64,000 nucleotides of DNA from Tomocerus qinae (lineage: Eukaryota > Arthropoda > Collembola > Entomobryomorpha > Tomoceridae): the NCBI GenBank assembly GCA_020055645.1, contig CM034546.1, forward strand, positions 59,148,001 to 59,212,000, in the 5' to 3' direction. The first letter of the stretch is position 1. Each line of letters starts with the position of its first letter. The notes under the pieces were generated by a model. That model was not told the DNA's origin. It was given only the letters and a program-made list of their open reading frames with translations, and did no database searches. A program made the translations under genes and the position numbers. Positions 37,766 to 49,459 of the stretch are shown one piece after another.

Positions 37766-38036
37766 TTGCTAATATAATGAAAATAACATATTGTTATATT
37801 TTTCCAAAGTTTTCTCAACATTGAAAGCAAGCTTTAAGTGCTATTACTTAGACGATCGTAATGCAGTCCATGTACTTGTAAAAACAAAAATTTAAGGTTA
37901 TTCTTGCTACTTATTATAAATAATTTGCTGTGGTTTTCATTTTGTGTTGGAGATAGCATCTTACTGCGCAGTGCTAAGTAATTACCATTGGTTTACGTTC
38001 ACACCTAATCTGATTGAAATTAGTTTTTCATCATTA

Positions 38037-38086
38037 TTTATCAAAAGGTATTTAAATTAATGGAGCTCAAGTTTGGATATTTTAAT
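38037..38086 (+). promoter_or_regulatory. Type B promoter block before copy 11
   Basis: TATTTAAATTAATGGAGCTC, then GGATATTTTAATGC: the second TATTTAAA has changed. Confidence 0.55.
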
Positions 38087-38287
38087 GCAACTATTTGTTG
38101 GCTGTCTTCCATTCCCAATTTGATTGTGCTACCTTTTGGATACAAAGTTCCGTCCGGAATAGAAATTACACCACCAAATTTATTTAAAAATTGACCAATA
38201 GATTGATATATTTAAAACATCAAAATAGGAAAGTCCCATTGCCAAACTTTATTTCCAAATCATTACAAACAAAACATTGTTGTCAAA

Positions 38288-39992
38288 ATGGCAAACATTG
38301 TTAAACCGTTCAGTAACAAACATACCTTACTAATACTAAAGCTCTTGTTGGACTTGACTTTTATTTGTGGATCAATTCCCCTGAAACTACAAACCACAAA
38401 AGGACCACACCCAAAATACATTGCTAAAGTTAGAAATAGAAGTATCTGCTGGCTGGGTTTCATAGCTCTGCTGTCGTATGTTTCGTATCTGGGGTTTCGA
38501 ATGCTAAGCGCTTTTTGGATTAAAGATTTTGGAAAGACGGTCGGATACTTTAGCTGCATGGTATTTTTCATCGGAATGTCTGGAACATTAACGTTTCAAT
38601 GGACATTCCTTTTCAAAACTGAAGGCTTTGCAGCATCCATAACTACTCTGATAAATTATGTCGAACAATTTGAGGGTAAGTCTCTTTAAAACATTTTACG
38701 CTATTTATTTCATAATCATATTACATAAAATATTCTATTATTTAATATTTTACAGAAAAAGACAAAATGCCCATGAAATTAAAAAATAGTCACGAAAAGA
38801 GAAAACGGGAACTTCACAATCACATAATGGCTATTGTATTTGTGGGTATCATCTCAGCGTTTGTTTTCACATATGCTGCCTATCGTCGTCCAACTAGAGA
38901 AGCATTTTTATCTTCTGTACTCCTCCCTTCAAAATCTCATCCTTATTATTCTATCATTCGAATAGCTTGTGTACTGCACCAGTTATGGATGTTTGTCCTC
39001 GGATTGTTAAATGGTTTGGGGTATTTCACCTGCGTACTTTACACGAACTTCTGGACAAATAATTTCTACAAACCACTAAAGTAATTAAAATTAAAGCTTA
39101 TTACACCTTACAAAGGCTAAATACGTAAATTGGTTAAATGAAATGAAGTTTGAAAATAGTTACACATAGTATAGCGTCAGCTTAATATTACAAGGTAACA
39201 AGCCATTTTATCATGACTGCTACAAAGTAACAAGCCATTTTATCATGGCTGAGACAAAGTAACAAACCATTTTATCATGACCGCGACAAAGTAACAAACC
39301 AATGTATCAGGAGTTAGGTTTGTTACATTGTCGCAGCCATGATAAAATGGTTTGTTACTTTGTCTCAGCCATGATAAAATGGTTTGTTACTTTGTAGCAG
39401 TCATGATAAAATGGCTTGTTACCTTGTAATATTAAGCAGACGATAGTATTTATAGTTCAAATACAAATTATTAATTTGATTTTCAAATGATTATTTCAGA
39501 TTTGACAAATGGATCCCAAGAGATGTTAATATGATTCCAATATCGGATATTGTCATCTCATATCGTTGCTTCCAACTCCTTGATATTACGCTCAACCAAA
39601 CGTTTGCCAATTTGAATTTTATCATGCAGATGATGTTATCAAGATGCGCTTTGGCTTGCAATTTCTTCATTATAAAATTTTACAGAGATATTGCTTTCCG
39701 TGCAATTCTAGCTTACTTGATTGTATCTGTACTGGAGACTTTACTATGGTTTGTTGTCTTGCTATTTTATAGTAAGATTTATAAAGCTTCTAATTCTACT
39801 CTTAAATCATGGAAATACTACGACGGACATAATACCGGTAAAGGAATTTATTTTAATAAATTCCGTAAATCCTGTTGGCCTACCAAAGTCAGATTGGGGT
39901 CGTTCAGAATTGTGCGCAATAAAAAAACCGCAGCAGCCTTTGTCATTCTAATAGCACGGAATACCTTCAAACTATTGATGACCTTACAATAA
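38288..39992 (+). CDS. Chemoreceptor-like 7TM protein, array copy 11
   Basis: Exons 38288-38675, 38756-39080 and 39500-39992 give 401 aa. Intron 2 is 419 nt because it contains the 270-bp palindromic element at 39174-39443; the splice sites (GTAATT and TTTCAG) are untouched. Differences inside the family are the GSIPLKLQTTKGPH variant after helix 1, FLFKTEGFAASITT in place of FLSKSEGFAASITA, and RCFQLLD in place of RCLQLLD. The C-terminus is TFKLLMTLQ. Coding sequence intact; the hairpin in the intron could affect transcript processing. Confidence 0.83.
39174..39443. mobile_element. Palindromic MITE in intron 2 of copy 11
   Basis: 270 bp flanked by TA. The left arm carries three direct units of AACAAGCCATTTTATCATG type, and the right arm carries their reverse complements, so the whole element folds into one long hairpin with a small loop near 39300-39315. 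Left terminus GCGTCAGCTTAATATTACAA, right terminus complementary to TCGTCTGCTTAATATTACAA. Confidence 0.85.
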
Positions 39993-41026
39993 GTTAGGGT
40001 TAAATATTAAAATTACAACTTATAAGTGTTATATATTATAATGCATATATAATGTCTACATAAATTTTAAGTAAATAATGCACGACATATTATTATAACG
40101 TCCCTTAAGGTATCAAATACGCAATATTTTATGCAATTTCAGTTGGTATGGAAAATACGCAATATGCATAGTCAGGCTTGTACCGAAAATACTCAATATG
40201 TACAGCTCAGTATAGCCTCTACATATTGCGTATTTTCGACACCAGCCCGAAAATGACTCCATCCTAAAGTTCCCATTTAAAATCAGAAAAATAAGATTCC
40301 CGTTATTTTAGAAAAACTTACAAATCCCATGAGTACAACGAATATTATAAATATTTTTATGGAATAAATAATGACCCCCAGTACTGTTGTTTAATTTAAA
40401 AAGAAGGTGTATAAGCTGGCACAAAAAAATCAAGAGGTCAGTAAAAAGAAACACCAACTACTACTAAGAATGCTAAATAATTTTGTCGATATAGCAGAAC
40501 CAATTGGATTACAAGTTTTAAAATGCTAATTGATACGCACACGATCATTACGAAAAAATGTCCGCTAATCATTTCCATTCAATCATCAATATTCATATTA
40601 TGTAAATTTCTGTTAATTGTTTTGCAGTTATAATAATGAAACGACTCATTTCGGTGGTTTAGAGAAAGTAAGCACACGCATTTTGGCTACACCATCAATA
40701 ATAAACAGAAGTTGTCACCAATGGAGAAAAGTCAGTGTGCATAATAATATGTATAACTTGATTATTCCTAACATTCCCCAATGACTTCATTGGCATATTA
40801 AGTGGATTGAGGCCATTAGAGAAGAAAAGTGGGTTGAGGCTATTTCGTACACAAAATCAGAAATTCACTACAATCCAATATAATTTTTTAAAGCAATCTG
40901 ATGCTATTTACCTGTCAGACAAAAGACAGAATATGTTATTATACAAACTTTTTTCGGAACTATCCATATACAGGGAATTTCTATTACTATTAATTACTTT
41001 TAATGCATATCCTTGCTATATAGCAG

Positions 41027-41467
41027 TTGGGCAACTCAGTGAAAATTTGGCACTTTGGCAGTTGAGCGGTTTGGCAAACTTTTTAAAAGTGCCAAGCGGA
41101 AGGTGCGATTTGGCAGTCAATTACGACCTGTGATAAGAGGAGAGCATCTGCCAAAACTTTGCGCGACTGCCAAGCTAAAAGGCATGTGCAAATATTTGTG
41201 CACTTAGTCAAATCCCACTTGTTGTTATGACTACAAGACCAAAGTTATTCACAAGCACAAAATGAGTTGTAAACCAAACCCAAAGTGATATTTGTTTGTA
41301 GTCATGAAGATAGTCGCCTTACATGATTTCAAATAAATTGACTCAAATGAATTTGCAAAGTGAAATCAAAAAATATCGAAATTGCAGTTTGGCAAACGTA
41401 CTGCGCATGACTCAGAACTGCAACTTTTACATCTGCCGACTTGCCAAAAGTTCACTGATTATCCCAA
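41027..41467. mobile_element. Insertion with TTGGG-CAGTGAA inverted ends
   Basis: About 440 bp absent from the matching spacers near 29755, 33518 and 37070. Ends are inverted: TTGGGCAACTCAGTGAAAA on the left, and on the right the complement of TTGGGATAATCAGTGAAC, each followed inwards by TTTGGCA units. Non-coding. Confidence 0.65.
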
Positions 41468-42160
41468 GTAATTGGATTTTAAAACTGTAATATTATTCAG
41501 GACCTAGCTCCGCCATATCAGCAATAGATATCTAAAACTACACAGTTGGCACATATAGTCGAAATCCAAAGCAAACAAATTTGCTAACGTCAATTTCTAT
41601 GTCTACTAGGAGCGGAATAGCTTTTCGATTGGAAGTAATTACTGATTTAATCGACCACTTATGTAGGGAAATTTTAAAGTACGTATACCTTTTTACATGA
41701 CGGTATGAGAACCAGGTTATCGATGTATTTTGTCGTTTCTTTGAAATTATTAGTTAGACATTAGCCATTTGTGCTGACGTCCGGATTATTATTAAAATAA
41801 TTATACCCGACTTCAATGATATTTAGTACTTCTGGATACCAAACTCAGCCAACCTTTTTTATGTGCTTGTTTCAATGTAAGTAACTAAAATTTGTACAGT
41901 ACCTGCAACATATCTTTAATACATTTGCGAATAAAATATGAACTGAAGATTGTAAGCAAAGTTTAAGGCTTATTACTTAAATTATTGTATCATGTATTTA
42001 TAAAAGCAAAAATGTAAGGATGTTGCTGCTACTTATTATTAATAATTTGCTGGGGTTTTCATTTTGTGTTGGAGATATCATCTTAATGCGCAGTGCTAAG
42101 TAATTTCTAGTGGCTTACGTCCACATATAATAGTATGACTCAATTTAGTTTTTAAATATT

Positions 42161-42216
42161 GTTTATCAATAGGTATTTAAATTAATGGAGCTCAATTTAG
42201 TTTATTTAAACGATTT
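42161..42216 (+). promoter_or_regulatory. Type B promoter block before copy 12
   Basis: TATTTAAATTAATGGAGCTC, then GTTTATTTAAACG. Kept although the gene behind it is broken. Confidence 0.55.
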
Positions 42217-42387
42217 AAATTGTTGACTAAGTTCCATTCTCGACTTTATTGTGCTGCTGTTTAGATACAAGTTTCCTTTTCGAATAAAAATCTACACGAC
42301 CAAATTTGTCATAATAAACAAGTTTATTTTGCAAATTTTATTTGGCAAGATTCATAAAATCAGAACAAAGAAAACATCGTTGTCAAA

Positions 42388-43797
42388 ATGGCAAACAATG
42401 TTAAACCGCCCAGTAACAAAAATACCTTACTAATGCTGAAGGTATTGTTGGACTTGGCTTTTATTTGTGGAGCAATTCCCCTAAAACTGCACATCACTAA
42501 AGGACCACACCCAAAATACATTGGTAAAGTCAGAAATAAAAGTTTCTGCTGGTTGGCTTTTCTTGTTCTGCTGTCGTATGTTTCGTATCTGGGGTTTCGA
42601 CTGTTAAGCGTTTTTTGGATTAAAGATTTTGGAAAGACGATCGGATACTTTAGCTGCATGGTATTGTTTATCTCATTTTCTGGAACATTAACGTTTCAAT
42701 GGACATTCCTTTCCAAAAGTGAAGGCTTTGCAACATCCATGACTGCCCTGATAAATTATGCCGAACAATTTGAGAGTAAGTCTCTTTAAAACATTTTACG
42801 CTATTTCTTAACATTACATAAAATATTCTATTATCTAATATTTTACAGAAAAAGACAAAATGCCCATGAAATTAAAAGAAAATCACGAAAAGAGAAAACG
42901 GGAACTTAACTATCACATAATGGCTACTGTATTTGTGGGTATAATTTCAGCGTTCCTTTTCACATATGCTGCCTATCGTCGTCCAACTAGAGAAGCATTT
43001 TTATCTTCTGTATTCCTCCCTTCAAAATCCCATCCTTATTATCTTATCATCCGACTAGCTTGTCCAGTTATGGATGTTTGGCCTCGGATTGTTAAATGGT
43101 TTGGGGTATTACACCTGCGTACTTTACACGAACTTCTGGACAAATAATTTCTACAAACCACTAAAGTAATTAAAATGAAAGCTTATTACACCTTACAAAG
43201 GCTAAATAAGTAAATTTATATAAAATGAAGTGTGAAAATAGGTACACATAATATTTCTAGTTCAAATACAAATTATTAATTTGATTTTCAAATGATTATT
43301 TCAGATTTGATAAGCAGGACCCAAGAGATATTAATTCGATTCTAATATCGGATATTGTAATTTCATATCGCTGCCTCCAACTCCTTGATATTACGCTCAA
43401 CCAAACTTTTGCCAATTTCAATTTTGTAATGCAGATGATGTTATCAAGATGCGCTCTGGCTTGTAATTTCTGCATCATGAAATTTTACAGAGATATTGTT
43501 TTTGTTGTACTTCTGAATTTTTCGATTGTATCTGTTCTGAATACTTCACTATGGTTTGTAATCTTGGTTTTTTATAGTAAGATTTATAAAGTTTCAAATA
43601 GCACTATTAAATCGTGGAAATACTACGACGGACATAGGACCCTAAAAGGAAAGTATTTTAATAAATTCCGTAAATCCTGTTGGCCTACCAAAGTCAGATT
43701 GGGGTCGTTCAGAATTGTGCGCAATAAAAAAATCGCAGCAGCGTTTGTAATTCTAATAGCACGGAATACCTTTAAATTATCGATGACCTTACAATAG
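42388..43797 (+). pseudogene. Chemoreceptor-like copy 12, 8-nt deletion
   Basis: Exons 42388-42775, 42849-43165 and 43305-43797. Exon 2 is 317 nt, 8 nt short of the invariant 325: after GCTTGT the eight bases that in copies 10 and 11 encode Val-Leu and most of a His codon are missing, just before CCAGTTATGG at about 43064. The frame shifts inside helix 5 and stops at 43145-43147, losing helix 6, helix 7 and the C-terminal marks. Exon 1 ends GAGA before the donor, giving Lys instead of Glu at the splice. Exon 3 is full length and open, so the lesion is recent. Last recognisable member of the array. Confidence 0.83.
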
Positions 43798-44429
43798 TGG
43801 AGTTAGAGTTAAATATTAAAATTGCAAAAAACTAGTGTTATATTATAATGTACATGATGGCTATCAAAATTTTCATGTACGTAAATAATTCATGAAATTA
43901 TATTATAATAAGTTATAATTATAATTAACTCTTTTCTGCTTACTGCACTTTACAAGGTATTTAGAAAGAAAGTTATTAGTAAGTTCCTTCTGTAAGTTTT
44001 AACTCGCCTCACGAGCTTATAGAAGTCACAGTCTGTCTGTACCTCCGTCCATACATCAGTGTAGCTATTGATATTGAAGTAAATTGGTCTATTAGTTACT
44101 AAGATAACGCGCGTTTACTATGTCTTCAATTTGATTGTTAAAGCTGTTAAACAAAATATTTTACTGCGACATTACCTATGTTCTATTTTCTACTTCTTTG
44201 GAATTTAATAGCCAATATTAATCGATTGAGATGCTTTGTTGATTTTGATAGTCACGGCTAATCCGTTTTACTTTTGGTTGATTTTGATGATCAGCCTATT
44301 TTAATTTTCTATTGATTTTATAGTCAATATTACTCTATTTTGATATCCTAAACGCCATGGTCTAAACACCATGTACGTATAATATGGCGTTTAATTAGGC
44401 TATTCTGTACTCAATACGAAAAATCGATA

Positions 44430-45135
44430 TACCGTAAATATCGATATAGTTCCTTCTATCGAAATAATTCCGCGTACGTGGAATTATTCCGCGTACCTTT
44501 ACCGGCGTAGTGTTAATGTAGGTAAAAGGCAAATTTATTAAGATAAAACAGGTAACAATATAGTATGCAAGGAAATAAGGACATTGACTTTAAGTGAAAG
44601 GTTCAAGATGTGTAGCATGATTGTAGTTTAGTTGCAGTCTACATTCACTCTGAAATGGAGAAAGCAGAGGAAGAGCGTGTATTTTTCACTTCTAAGAGAC
44701 CAGGTATCTACGTGTCAATAAATTTGCCTTTTATGATCAAGCCCGTCATTCCCGAGGATGATATTATGTTTCTATGAATCCAACGAAACTTTTCCTCTGC
44801 TGACAAAAGTGAGTTCGCGTTTGACTGAGCACGAATAAAGGAGACCACCTACAAAGCTAATGTGTCCTCTTATCAGCAGAGGAAAAGTTTCGTTGGATTC
44901 ATAATACTTCCTTCGGACGACGAAGACTTGGACCTCAACCTAGTGGCTCCTATGGATGTATCCCTGTCTTCAGAAAATGAAATATGAATCTATTTTTTTA
45001 TTAAACCTTTTCTCATTTTTAACTTTTGAAATGAAAATTAAGTAATAATTGACTGTTTGAAAAATAATTCCGCGTATCGAAATAATTCCGCGTATCGAAA
45101 TAATCCCGCGCGGAACTATATCGATATTTACGGTA
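44430..45135. mobile_element. Element with TACCGTAAATATCGATATAG ends and CGCGTA subrepeats
   Basis: About 705 bp with perfect inverted termini TACCGTAAATATCGATATAG, each followed inwards by repeated TCGAAATAATTCCGCG units. The interior has an ATG frame of 40 codons (44655-44777), a 30-nt stem (about 44772-44800 with its complement about 44877-44905) and a second open stretch rich in Asp (LPSDDEDLDLNL, about 44910-44987). It lies within a TCGTCCCTTAAGG-type remnant whose right end is at about 45195. Confidence 0.7.
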
Positions 45136-46170
45136 GGCTATTTCGTACACAAAATAAAAAGTTGGTTTAGGCTAAATGGTTCTTTAAGGGACGATATTAT
45201 TCTTTCAAGCGAGTTAGTAGTCAAGCGAGTTTTGTGTTCCGGCTTGCCATTAGTTTAAATCTATATCACTACAACCTTTTGTATTATATTCCGAGGGCAC
45301 TTTCACCTGAATAAATACATACATATACATACATGCCTAAATTTTTTATTATTTAACCATCTAGATAGATGCATTTTAGTTTAAGCATTCTAAAATGCTA
45401 CGTTGAGTAAATTCATGTTGATGTTTTATAAAACCATTTACGAAAATTAGTGTACGTGTAAGGTTTAGACCTGTTTCATGCTCTGTTTTAATAGACTTTA
45501 TAATGATAGCCAAAGTAGCCATCTTATATTGTATGCCTTTGGTTTTTATTATATGGTATGGTAGCAGGTAGAACTCCATATAATTCGTTCCAAGTGAAAT
45601 TGACAGTTATAAAAACAACCGAGTTGAGAATTTTGTTTACCATACACATTATTTTAAAAATTGGCTTCTGCGACGATATTTAGGATTTATGAGCGAAAAG
45701 TCATTGAATTTTAACACTAATTATTCATAAAGCCTCTAAAATTTGATGAGGGATAAACTTGAACCAAATAACGACAATTCAGAGGTCGTTGAGATTAAAA
45801 TATTTAGGTCATTCATGTTATAAAATCAAAAGTTGTAATATACGGTGATTGATTTAAGTTATATGCCTATATGTTTTATTATTTTATATTTAGAACGGTG
45901 TTCTTCGAATAATATCCCTGAAATTGTTATTCTCAAATCCTTAATCGTGTTTGACTCATACTAATATAGAATGATTATGCATGCTGCAAACTGGAAAAAC
46001 AAATGACGCACGGCGTTGTGCTTGAAGATCTTGTGCTATATTCTGCATGTTTAGTTCCTGGTGATTCACTTTCGATTACAGTTAAATGTAATTCCTCAAT
46101 CAGCATACAATTGAACAAATAATTTTGCTAATTCCATATTCATGGTTGCGTTCGTTCTAAAAATGATAGT

Positions 46171-46178
46171 GTATATAA
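46171..46178 (+). promoter_or_regulatory. TATA box of the small secreted-protein gene
   Basis: GTATATAAATG about 100 nt before the ATG at 46274; transcription would start near 46200-46210. Confidence 0.55.
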
Positions 46179-46273
46179 ATGTGCTTACACTTTTGTTTCA
46201 AACAGTTCAATAAATATTAATCTGCAACATCAGTTCAATAACATTTTTAAAAAGCAGTCAACAAACTTTTATT

Positions 46274-47063
46274 ATGGCACTACTGAAAGTAATTTTGATT
46301 GTTACCCTGGTAAATAATATTTAGAAATTTTTCTCATCAATTGTTATCAATATTAGAATTAGTGTTCATAGTTTTAATCTTCACATTTTTTACCACATTA
46401 TTTTAGTGAAAATGTATTCATTGATTTAAAAATCTTAAGAATTAATAATTGTTATCTATTACAATAATTGCTGTTTAATTATATATAGATGGTAGCTATT
46501 ACAGGAGCTACACCAACTGATGGAAATCAAGTTACTAATGCCAACACCGCTGGAGGGGAACCTGTACCTCCTAAACCCCCCGCGGAATCTGCTTCGAACA
46601 GTGATTCTGATTCCAATGAAAGTCATGAAGGTCATACCGGTAAAAAACCTCAAGGTCCTCGTAACAGCTACTACTATAGCGATTCGGATGAATACAGTGG
46701 TAAGTTAATCATTGTAATAAACCTACTTACTTGACTATTAGGTAACTTAACAATAACATTAATTTCATTTAGATACAAGTAACAAACAAGGATATTATTT
46801 GTTTTTTATGAAAAAGGCAAAATTAAATGTTTTATATCTAATTTCTTAATTACATTATTCTACTTCTTTAAATTAAAATCGATTTCAATTTAAGTATTAT
46901 TTTAATGGACGTTTAATTATTACAGTAATAATTTGGTTTCATATGAATTAAAAGAATTACTCCTTGGAAAAAAAATAAATACCACAACACGATTACCTTT
47001 ACCTTTGGCTAAACTTAATTATTTTTTATTTTTACAGATAGCTACGAGTATTACAGGCATTAA
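46274..47063 (+). CDS. Small secreted Ser/Asp/Tyr-rich protein
   Basis: I do not recognise the family. Three exons, 46274-46309, 46489-46699 and 47038-47063 (introns phase 0 and 1, donors GTAAAT and GTAAGT, acceptors ATATAG and TTACAG), give 90 aa. The N-terminus MALLKVILIVTLMVAITGA is a clear signal peptide, cut probably near residue 19-20. The mature part is hydrophilic: a proline patch (EPVPPKPP), a Ser/Asp/Asn/Glu stretch (SNSDSDSNES), then a Tyr/Ser/Asp tail ending YEYYRH. No cysteines after the signal. A TATA box (46171-46178) and an AATAAA at 47108 fit a short, strongly expressed transcript. Could be a cuticle, silk-like or acidic secreted protein; nothing decides. Confidence 0.75.
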
Positions 47064-49459
47064 AGCTACACCGTGGACAATTGGTGTATAAGTATCAATC
47101 CAGTAATAATAAAATTTTAATTTATGGAATGTTGTCATGTATTGTAAGATAAATTATTTTTGTTCGAGTAAATCAATACTGTCTTGACGAAAGCAAATTA
47201 TTTAATTTGTCGTTACATGCAAAATCTTTATTAATTGCTGAGTTGAAAAAGGAAATTACCCACAACTAGGAATAATGAATATAATGTACTATTGAGTAGG
47301 CATGAGCTAATTGTTAATTGTTAACTAAATATGATATTCATGTCTCTTGTGTAAGAGGAGTAGCTGCAAGTCTAATCCAAAATTGCTGAGTTTGTTCTGT
47401 TAACTTTGTTCTGGTGAATGTAATTGTTTGACATGTTAAGAAAATTGAATATGCAATAAAAACGGAAGCTGTATCCTAAACGCTTGTTTAAATAAATTGA
47501 AATATAAAATATTTAGAGCAGATGATCAAAGCAGGATGTTTTGCAAGCTCAATGAAAGGACGCTGAATCTAGGACAACTTCTTACTTCGAGAATAATAAA
47601 AATATTTAAATAAACAGGTAAATGCACATTGAACTGTCATTCAAGTTAATCTGGTCGTGTTAACATCGCCTGAAATTTATCACAATAAGTTACTCGTATA
47701 AACAATGGATATTATTCGCCAGATTTGCAATCACCACCTAGATTCCACGTATTATAGCAAATTCTTACTGATTGTACTCAACTATTTCTCCGTTAGGGCA
47801 TACAAAAACAATATTATAACAATTGCTTTGATTAGAATAAGTATGATGAGGTTGGTATTCAAAATCATGGACAAGTGTAAACATTAGTTTCATTTTGATG
47901 CAGATAACAAACAAAATTATTATATGTTTTTATAAAAAAGGCACAATTAAATGTTTTTAAAACCTATACGTGTGTATTAACCTGCAAACAGCTTTTTATC
48001 TCCCTGAAAAGAAAAAAATTTAGAGATGACGTCAATTCGTTTAAAAAGTTTTTATCTTTTGTACGCTAGCACTAAACAAAACCCAAATACAACCACAACT
48101 TCAATAGCTTGTCATGAATAATATTTTAATGCTGAAAATGGTTGTTAGAATCAATGCATAATATTATTATGCATTAAATAACTGCTTTGCAGGAAACAAA
48201 CTATTATAACCACATTAATTGTTGTACATTATGCAAAGCGTTTTACAGTAATAATATTTATTTTGATCGCCAATAATATTTTTGTAAATTACAGTTAACT
48301 TATAGCACGTGGTCGTTTTTTACTGCGATGAAATTGTATTCTTTAACATCTGTGCAATCATTATTAGCTAAAAGAAAATTATAAAAAATACAGCAAACTG
48401 AAATTAAGTGTAATTAACAAATTTTTATCCAATTATGGCGAACATTTAATAAATAAGACTTAGTTAATCCCAAATGTAATACAAATTGGTGATTATAGTA
48501 AAAAATGTTAGGTATTCCCGAATAATCCTCTTAGGAATATCTACAATTGAATGGTAGTAATTTTAAAAATTATAACCATATAATTTAATGCAAATTTCCC
48601 CTTGAGAATTCAAGCTGTGCCAAATGCAATAAAAAATCTAAGGAATATTAATCATAAATAGCATTCAAATTGCATTAACCACGACCAACTGTTTGTTGTT
48701 TGTACATGTTCGATGGTGCTAGTTGTGTACATAAACATAAACAACTGCACGAGTTTAATCAAGATGAAATTAACCTTGTAAATGTTCAAAAATACTAACC
48801 CACTTAAAAGATGAATCAGCGCAGGGTACCAAACAAGTAATGAAAGTATGGAAAATAAATTGGTGATGGTGATTAGGGACAAATCTTAAATAATGTTCAC
48901 CAACCTAATCTAATATGTGCTTTTGGTAGCTATTTAAAATCAATTATAATCGTTCGAACGTTTTGAAGGACTTGATAGCTAATAACAATAATCATTTTTT
49001 ATTTAAAGCAGGGTTGGACCACGGTTAAAAATGTTTTTAACGAGCCCAGTCAAAACGGTTAAACTAGTCTGGTCAATACATATCTAAAAAAAACGGTCAA
49101 ATCTCATAAAATTTATAATTGATTTTTTGGAATAAACAATACAAATTATAATTTGACCGTTTTGACCCCCTGACCGGTCGAAACGCAAAACATTGGCAAA
49201 ACTTTGCCATGAATAATTAACTCGACCTTGAACAAAAATATGTGCAAAATAGAAAATATTTACTTACATTAAACTCAAAAATTTGATTGTTAATACATTA
49301 TAAACAGATATGTTGTATTGTTAACATTGTAAACAGATTACAAAATTAAATGTTCCAATTTATATAAAAAGAGTGCAAAACATTACATTTCCACTCACAT
49401 TTGAGATTGTCAACTTTTAACTACAACAAATTATCACGTTCTACCTCTCACGTTAAAAA
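47064..49459. other. Region between the two small secreted-protein genes
   Basis: No gene. About 47888-47965 (AACAAACAAAATTATTATATG, AAAAAAGGCACAATTAAATG) resembles intron 2 of the upstream gene (46768-46835), suggesting a decayed partial duplicate. At 49010-49200 inverted AAAACGGT / ACCGTTTT sequences mark another old repeat. Frames at 47705 and 48652 are unsupported. Confidence 0.45.
49361..49368 (+). promoter_or_regulatory. TATA box of the defensin-like gene
   Basis: TATATAAAAAG, 99 nt before the ATG at 49460. Spacing is the same as in the other small secreted-protein gene. Confidence 0.6.

Larger units (their letters stand above)
36176..38287. other. Spacer between copies 10 and 11
   Basis: No gene. 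Same block order as the two preceding spacers but more diverged, lacking the CAGGGAACAA element and carrying the TTTCCCA insertion at 37529-37765. Confidence 0.6.
39993..42387. other. Spacer between copies 11 and 12
   Basis: No gene. CGTCCCTTAAGG at 40101 marks a MITE end followed by inverted TACGCAATAT units (about 40125-40250). The 41027-41467 insertion interrupts the shared block CCTTGCTATATA / GTAATTGGATTTTAAAA. Confidence 0.6.
43798..46273. other. Region after the array
   Basis: No gene. AT-rich to 44340, then AAACGCCATGG / ATGGCGTTT inverted repeat, the element 44430-45135 and a MITE end (AAGGGACGATA, about 45188). From 45200 to 46170 nothing recognisable until the promoter of the secreted-protein gene. 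Confidence 0.5.

Noticed and set aside
39174-39443. CRISPR-like regularly spaced repeats
   Set aside because: Repeats are arranged as mirror-image arms of a TA-flanked palindrome in a eukaryotic intron.
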